Shown here in pieces: positions 60,122 through 64,000 of a stretch of DNA of 64,000 nt; position 1 is the stretch's first letter; every line of letters starts with the position of its first letter. Where the stretch lies: contig JAYXKI010000005.1 of the NCBI GenBank assembly GCA_037892935.1, positions 1,798,001 through 1,862,000 of the forward strand, in the 5' to 3' direction. The DNA is from Phlebopus portentosus (Eukaryota; Basidiomycota; Agaricomycetes; Boletales; Boletinellaceae). The position numbers were made by a program, and so were the translations under genes. Below the pieces are notes generated by a model. The model made no database searches, was not told the origin of the DNA, and worked only from the letters and a program-made list of their open reading frames with translations.

Positions 60122-62569
60122 CTATGAACCTGGAGGCACCGCTGATCCAGTACACGCAGATTCAGGGTTTGCCCGAACAAACTCTGCAGCAGTAGCAAGC
60201 ACATCCAATGTGATTTTCGGCGACGAAGAACCCTCCTGAGTTGTCCCAGCCGTCGTTCCAGCCGTCTCGGGATTCGACCCTGCACTCGGAGCGAGGTGCT
60301 GCTGTATGCGCCTGAGCAATTCATTCGCATAAGTCACTTCTTCAGAGTTGCTCTGCGCGACGCGTTCGGCGTATTGCTGAGCTCGCACGAGGTCACCACC
60401 ACCGCGATCGAGGTGGAAGCGCGCAACGTACATGAGGGACCGCGCGAATTGGTGCGTTGGTCTGTTCTCGTCTGCATAATGCCAAGGAGGAAGTAAAGAC
60501 CAAGATATCAGTGAAAGGTAGGCTGAGTAAGGTAAGAGTAGCTTACACATGGACGTATCAATGATTCGTTGATGGTAGGCAGCGGCGGAGCGGTAATCCT
60601 CAATCTCATCGTAGAGTTTTGCCAGTCTTAGGCATAACGACGTATCGTTCGAGTCGGCACCGAGTAATGCGCGTTTGTGGCACTCGATTGCTTCTCGCGG
60701 TCTGCGTTGCGTGAAAGATAAACACCCACACCGATCGCGAATGCAAAACGAAAGCGAACCTTCCCATTTCTTCGTAGCACATCCCCTGAGCTTGCCATAT
60801 CCGTACATCGTACGGTCTAGTAGCATCGATTAGACTAGACCTTGCTCGTAGAGATACTCAATACGAACCGTAATGCAGTCGCACGTTGGTAATAATGCAA
60901 AGAATACTGATGCATATTGAGCAACTCGTATGCTTGTCCAAGACCGTACCACGCTCTGTAGTCTTTTCGGTTAACGTCTAATTCTAGGTCAGTACGCGCT
61001 CAGGCAGAAGAGAGACTTCAGGAACTCGCACCAATCGCTCTCCGGTACGACTCAATAGCAGCGTGTGAGTTCTTAATCTCAACATACTCATGGCCCATCA
61101 AAGTCCAAGCTGGCAGGTACGATTGATCAAGCTCTGTCGCGCGCCGGAAGTATTGGATCGCGCGTTCCGGTTCTTGGCGTAATGAGTAGTGATTCCCGAC
61201 CATGCAGCACACTTCCGGTCGATCCTTGTCAACGCCGAGGTAATAGTGCGCAAGCTTTGATAGTTTGACCTTGTTCTCCGCGACATACAGGATATTAGAG
61301 AGGATGTCGATGTCGTCGATCCGCATGGGATCGATCTTCCTAATGGCATCAAATTGAGCCTCAGCTCGATGAAAGTCTGCATAAACGTAGGAACAAATAT
61401 GAGCGGACGTCATGTCTTGAAGAAACATAGCACACCGTGGAGATGATATAGCATGGCGGCACGCAAGCCCATCAACCAAGCGCTTTCGGGGAAAAACTCG
61501 GGCTTTAAGAAGCGGTCGACCATCACAAGGTCCTCGTCGACCGGGGCATGGAGGTCGACAATGACTTTTATTTTGAAGAACTCAATAAGTGGGTAATCTG
61601 ACGGTAACTCGATGAGTGGAAGGATGGCACCGAGCTACAAGCCCTTCAGCTTATGATGTTCCAATGGGATTCATGGACCGCACTTACCTCGTCTCGATCT
61701 CCCAGACAGCTTGCCAAAAGTAGCCACGTTGACCAATTCCAGGGATAACTCTTGATGGATGATATCGCAGCTTCGACCGCCTCTTCTCTCCGGGATAACC
61801 GCTTCAGGAATAGAGACTTTCTATGCAAGAATATGTTAAAACACAATTCCATACAGTAGTCATTGTGACATACAGGAATAGAAGCCACGGATCCGTCTCA
61901 TCTGCAACCATTTCTAGTAGCTCTTGAATGTGGTTGTTGACCGGTGCCAGAGGTTGTTGGGGTACAAGTGATGACTTCACTAGATCGTCGAACATAAGAT
62001 TGGTGTATGTCCACAATTAGAACTTGATTCACCATTCTGCGATAACGAATCTTTGAGTGAATTAGTAGGAAGCGAAAGAGCGAGAATATCATGCTCACAA
62101 TCAAGGTTATGCCAGTCTCTCAATGCGTTCTTCTCCTCTGCCTTGTGGTTTCATCAGCGTACGAGCCGGTACATCATGTCTCGACATACCAAGAAGTCAA
62201 AATACCACTTCATGAACCTTCCGTGAGAGCTCTTGCAATCCTGCAACAACTTCGATGCGCGCATGTATTCTTTTGCTTCAGCAAGAGACCGGGCTCCAGC
62301 AAGGATATCTTGCTCTTCTTCTTCGAGGTCTGCTTCCGAAGCTTCGGCTTCATTTAGCATCGAGACGGCACTTGGTGGCTGCGGTGACTTTGCTTTGCGA
62401 CGATCTACCGGAACGGAGAGTAATAGTTCTGAGGCCCTTCGTGAACAAATGTCAGGAAATCAATCGTATTTGTGGCATTGGCTCGCCGGGCACACCATTT
62501 TGCTGCGAAATAGAGTCCTCTATCTGAGCAGTCCTTGACTGCTTTACGAAGGTGCAAGACAAATTCCAT
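60122..62569 (-). CDS. CDC23: Anaphase-promoting complex subunit Cdc23/Apc8 (TPR)
   Basis: TPR scaffold of the APC/C. The ATG at 62569 starts [20 protein letters not shown]; the frame upstream is closed by a stop. The N-terminal helices end in [11 protein letters not shown]. The middle contains [20 protein letters not shown] and the highly conserved TPR block: [60 protein letters not shown], then [20 protein letters not shown] and IESYRRAI, a Cdc23 signature. Later exons hold [20 protein letters not shown] and [15 protein letters not shown]. The C-terminal exon is [20 protein letters not shown] and a Ser/Thr-rich tail ending SAVPPGS. About ten introns; 600 or so residues. In family knowledge Apc8 binds Apc6 and contacts the co-activators. 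Confidence 0.92.
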
Positions 62570-63126
62570 GTTCAAGTCGAGACGCGTCGTCGATAAAGTC
62601 GCGTCCAAAGTTCAGAGTTCATCTCACGCGTAGATGCGCGGCACGTGCATCGACCATTCCATCAGAGGCACCTGGTCCGTGCGCAGCAGCTCGTCCGACT
62701 ACATAAGGCACGTACCTCACTTTTTTGCTCCCCATCTCTTGTGCTCGGGCATGTACTGTCGCCAGTGAGGTTTTTACCGAGGCACAGTCTTTTGCTGATT
62801 GCAAATTACACATCCGAACCCGTCTGTTAGCTTCGGCTTTCAGCAATTTTTGGGAATACCTACTTAAAACTTTCCTGATTTTCCTCAGGGATGCTGCTCA
62901 TTGTCAGCTGAGAGTCATCAGGAAATGATACTGTAGAGAATGGAACAATAAAGAGGAATAAAGTTGAATTTTGTGTAATTCAAATCACATGCGAAGGATA
63001 GACAAATTCAAGCATGCTCAAATGTATGGTGTGCGTACGGGGTCAAGAAAGATTACATTTCTCTTTCTTTTGATGATGGTCCAGTTATATTACAGACATG
63101 GGGGTTTAAAGCGAACGTAAAGCTTA
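62570..63126. other. CDC23 upstream region
   Basis: 560 bp to the tRNA gene. Open frames near 62,620-62,930 on both strands have no family similarity and overlap the probable CDC23 5' UTR. AT-rich at 62,940-63,110. Confidence 0.5.
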
Positions 63127-63220
63127 GGCGCTGTGGCGGAGTGGTTAACGCGAGAGATTCGAACCATTCCGAATTATCTCTTCCTCTATGAGGGCGCAGG
63201 TTCGAATCCTGCCGGCGTCG
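63127..63220 (+). tRNA. tRNA-Ser (anticodon CGA) with a 12-nt intron
   Basis: Acceptor stem GGCGCTG pairs with CGGCGTC (two G-T pairs), followed by G as the discriminator base, the tRNA-Ser identity base. The D arm is TGGCGGAGTGGTTAACGC (box A). The anticodon arm is GAGAGATTCGAA, then a 12-nt intron (63164-63175), then ATCTCTTC; after removal the loop is TTCGAAA with anticodon CGA at 63160-63162 and the intron one base 3' of it, the canonical place. A long variable arm (CCTCTATGAGGG) fits Ser, and box B is GGTTCGAATCC. Mature length is 82 nt plus CCA. It reads UCG codons. A T7 terminator follows. Confidence 0.93.
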
Positions 63221-63223
63221 CGC

Positions 63224-63230
63224 TTTTTTT
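63224..63230 (+). terminator. RNA polymerase III terminator of tRNA-Ser
   Basis: A run of seven T residues three bases after the tRNA 3' end, the usual pol III stop. Confidence 0.85.
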
Positions 63231-63536
63231 GTTCCTTCTTCAAATGCACAGCCTTATTTATTATACTTCACTCCGATAGTAGCGTAAACATTGATGTATT
63301 CACGACAACATCTCAGAAGAGACATGTAGTGGATGGAACATTTTCGGAAGCATAACAAAGAATGAAGAACCGGAAAGAAATTGTACGGGAACGGAACGAT
63401 CTGAAAAGACTCTTCAAAAGATAAACGAGTGAGACAAAACTAACAAAGGGAAGAAAGAAGTTTCAACCAGAACCAGTATCATACATTGAGTAAAGCAACC
63501 GCGCCAACCGCGCCATTCTAACTGAGCGCTCCCACC
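63231..63536. other. Spacer between tRNA-Ser and the last gene
   Basis: 306 bp, AT-rich, includes the probable 3' UTR of the gene to its right. Nothing else seen. Confidence 0.5.
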
Positions 63537-63902
63537 TTAGGCAACGACCTCCGACATAGTTACATCGCCTATAGCACTCTCCGCGATCGACGTCTCCCCA
63601 ACAGTAGGTTGTTGGTCTTCAATCTTCTCGTCAGGTTTCTTCTCCCCAGTAACACCGCTCGTTACAACCACCGTCTGCGCATCGGATGTGACTGAGGGTG
63701 CTACGTTACCATTGGCAGTGCTTGGAGGCGGTGCAATTTCGTTGTCCTTAGTAGATTCCGCAGTCCCATTTGGCTTGAGATACGTGTGCCATTTGTTTAC
63801 TAATGCTTGAGCACGCTCTTTGAACCGGAATTCGTCGTCGCGGGGTACTTTCTCCTTATCCAAAGCAGAAATATGGCGCATAACCTTCCCGATCTTGGAG
63901 TA
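63537..63902 (-). CDS. 3' end of a probable TFIIS-N/PWWP-type chromatin protein (partial)
   Basis: The last exon of a minus-strand gene that continues beyond the right edge of the window. The acceptor is likely TGCAG just right of 63902; the exon begins YSKIGKVMRHISALDKEKVP, continues EFRFKERAQALVNKWHTYL, and then a disordered Thr/Ser/Glu-rich tail ends VTMSEVVA at a TAG at 63537. The first 45 residues resemble the end of a TFIIS N-terminal/LEDGF-type helical bundle (the K-I-x-K-V-M-x-x-I and R-A-x-x-L-V-x-x-W spacing), as found in fungal PWWP proteins. Assignment is tentative because the rest of the gene is not visible. Confidence 0.55.
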   Translation of the reverse strand, partial: YSKIGKVMRHISALDKEKVPRDDEFRFKERAQALVNKWHTYLKPNGTAESTKDNEIAPPPSTANGNVAPSVTSDAQTVVVTSGVTGEKKPDEKIEDQQPTVGETSIAESAIGDVTMSEVVA

Positions 63903-64000
63903 CTGCACGTAAATCAGTCAGTAAATGGTTCAGCGAGATCAGCCGAGCAAGAACAACGACCAAACACGGTTATCGCGTCGTTCGTTCAAAAAAGGAAGAA

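Overview
The window comes from the nuclear genome of a filamentous basidiomycete, most likely an agaricomycete. The evidence is genes packed on both strands, many short GT-AG introns of about 45-70 nt, a fungal-type adenylate cyclase (Ras-association, leucine-rich repeats, PP2C-like, cyclase), an Ade6-type PurL, an intron-bearing tRNA-Ser(CGA), and decayed Tc1/mariner and MITE copies. There is no prokaryotic operon logic. Exon borders below were placed by eye from splice sites and family similarity, so gene limits are firmer than individual exon ends.

Left part (1-20,200): a DUF6625-like type II membrane protein; a small His-rich secreted or membrane orphan; a long disordered protein; an Hsp110/Sse1 co-chaperone with a candidate heat-shock element; the GATOR2/SEA subunit Mio/Sea4; the ER SNARE Use1; a processive family 2 glycosyltransferase; and cytosolic lysyl-tRNA synthetase.

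Centre (20,200-38,000): an Ariadne-type RBR ubiquitin ligase, Ade6 (FGAM synthase), the DNA-protein crosslink protease Wss1, an NADH pyrophosphatase of the Nudix family, a cluster of three ~130-bp MITEs, an FMO-type flavoprotein with an N-terminal NTF2-like region, a membrane-anchored monothiol glutaredoxin (active site CPYS, encoded across an 11-nt microexon) and a GS1-type HAD phosphatase.

Right part (38,000-57,000) is the unusual region. A NIPA-type magnesium transporter and the adenylate cyclase are linked by a collinear ~2.7-kb duplication: 40,556-43,250 matches about 48,213-50,905. The left copy holds the 5' end of the intact NIPA gene plus a broken 3' part of adenylate cyclase. The right copy holds a broken 5' piece of NIPA plus the 3' part of the intact cyclase. 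This is what one tandem duplication with breakpoints inside both genes would leave. About 5 kb now separates the copies and contains a dead Tc1 element and a predicted mitochondrial TPR-like gene. A third, small cyclase scrap lies at 48,603-48,733.

Far right (56,000-64,000): glyoxalase I, a second NIPA paralogue, the APC/C subunit Cdc23/Apc8, tRNA-Ser(CGA) and the 3' end of a chromatin-type protein.

Most genes are core housekeeping (TORC1 control, translation, purine synthesis, ubiquitin, genome maintenance, ER traffic, cAMP signalling). I see no biosynthetic cluster or defence island; the novelty is structural.
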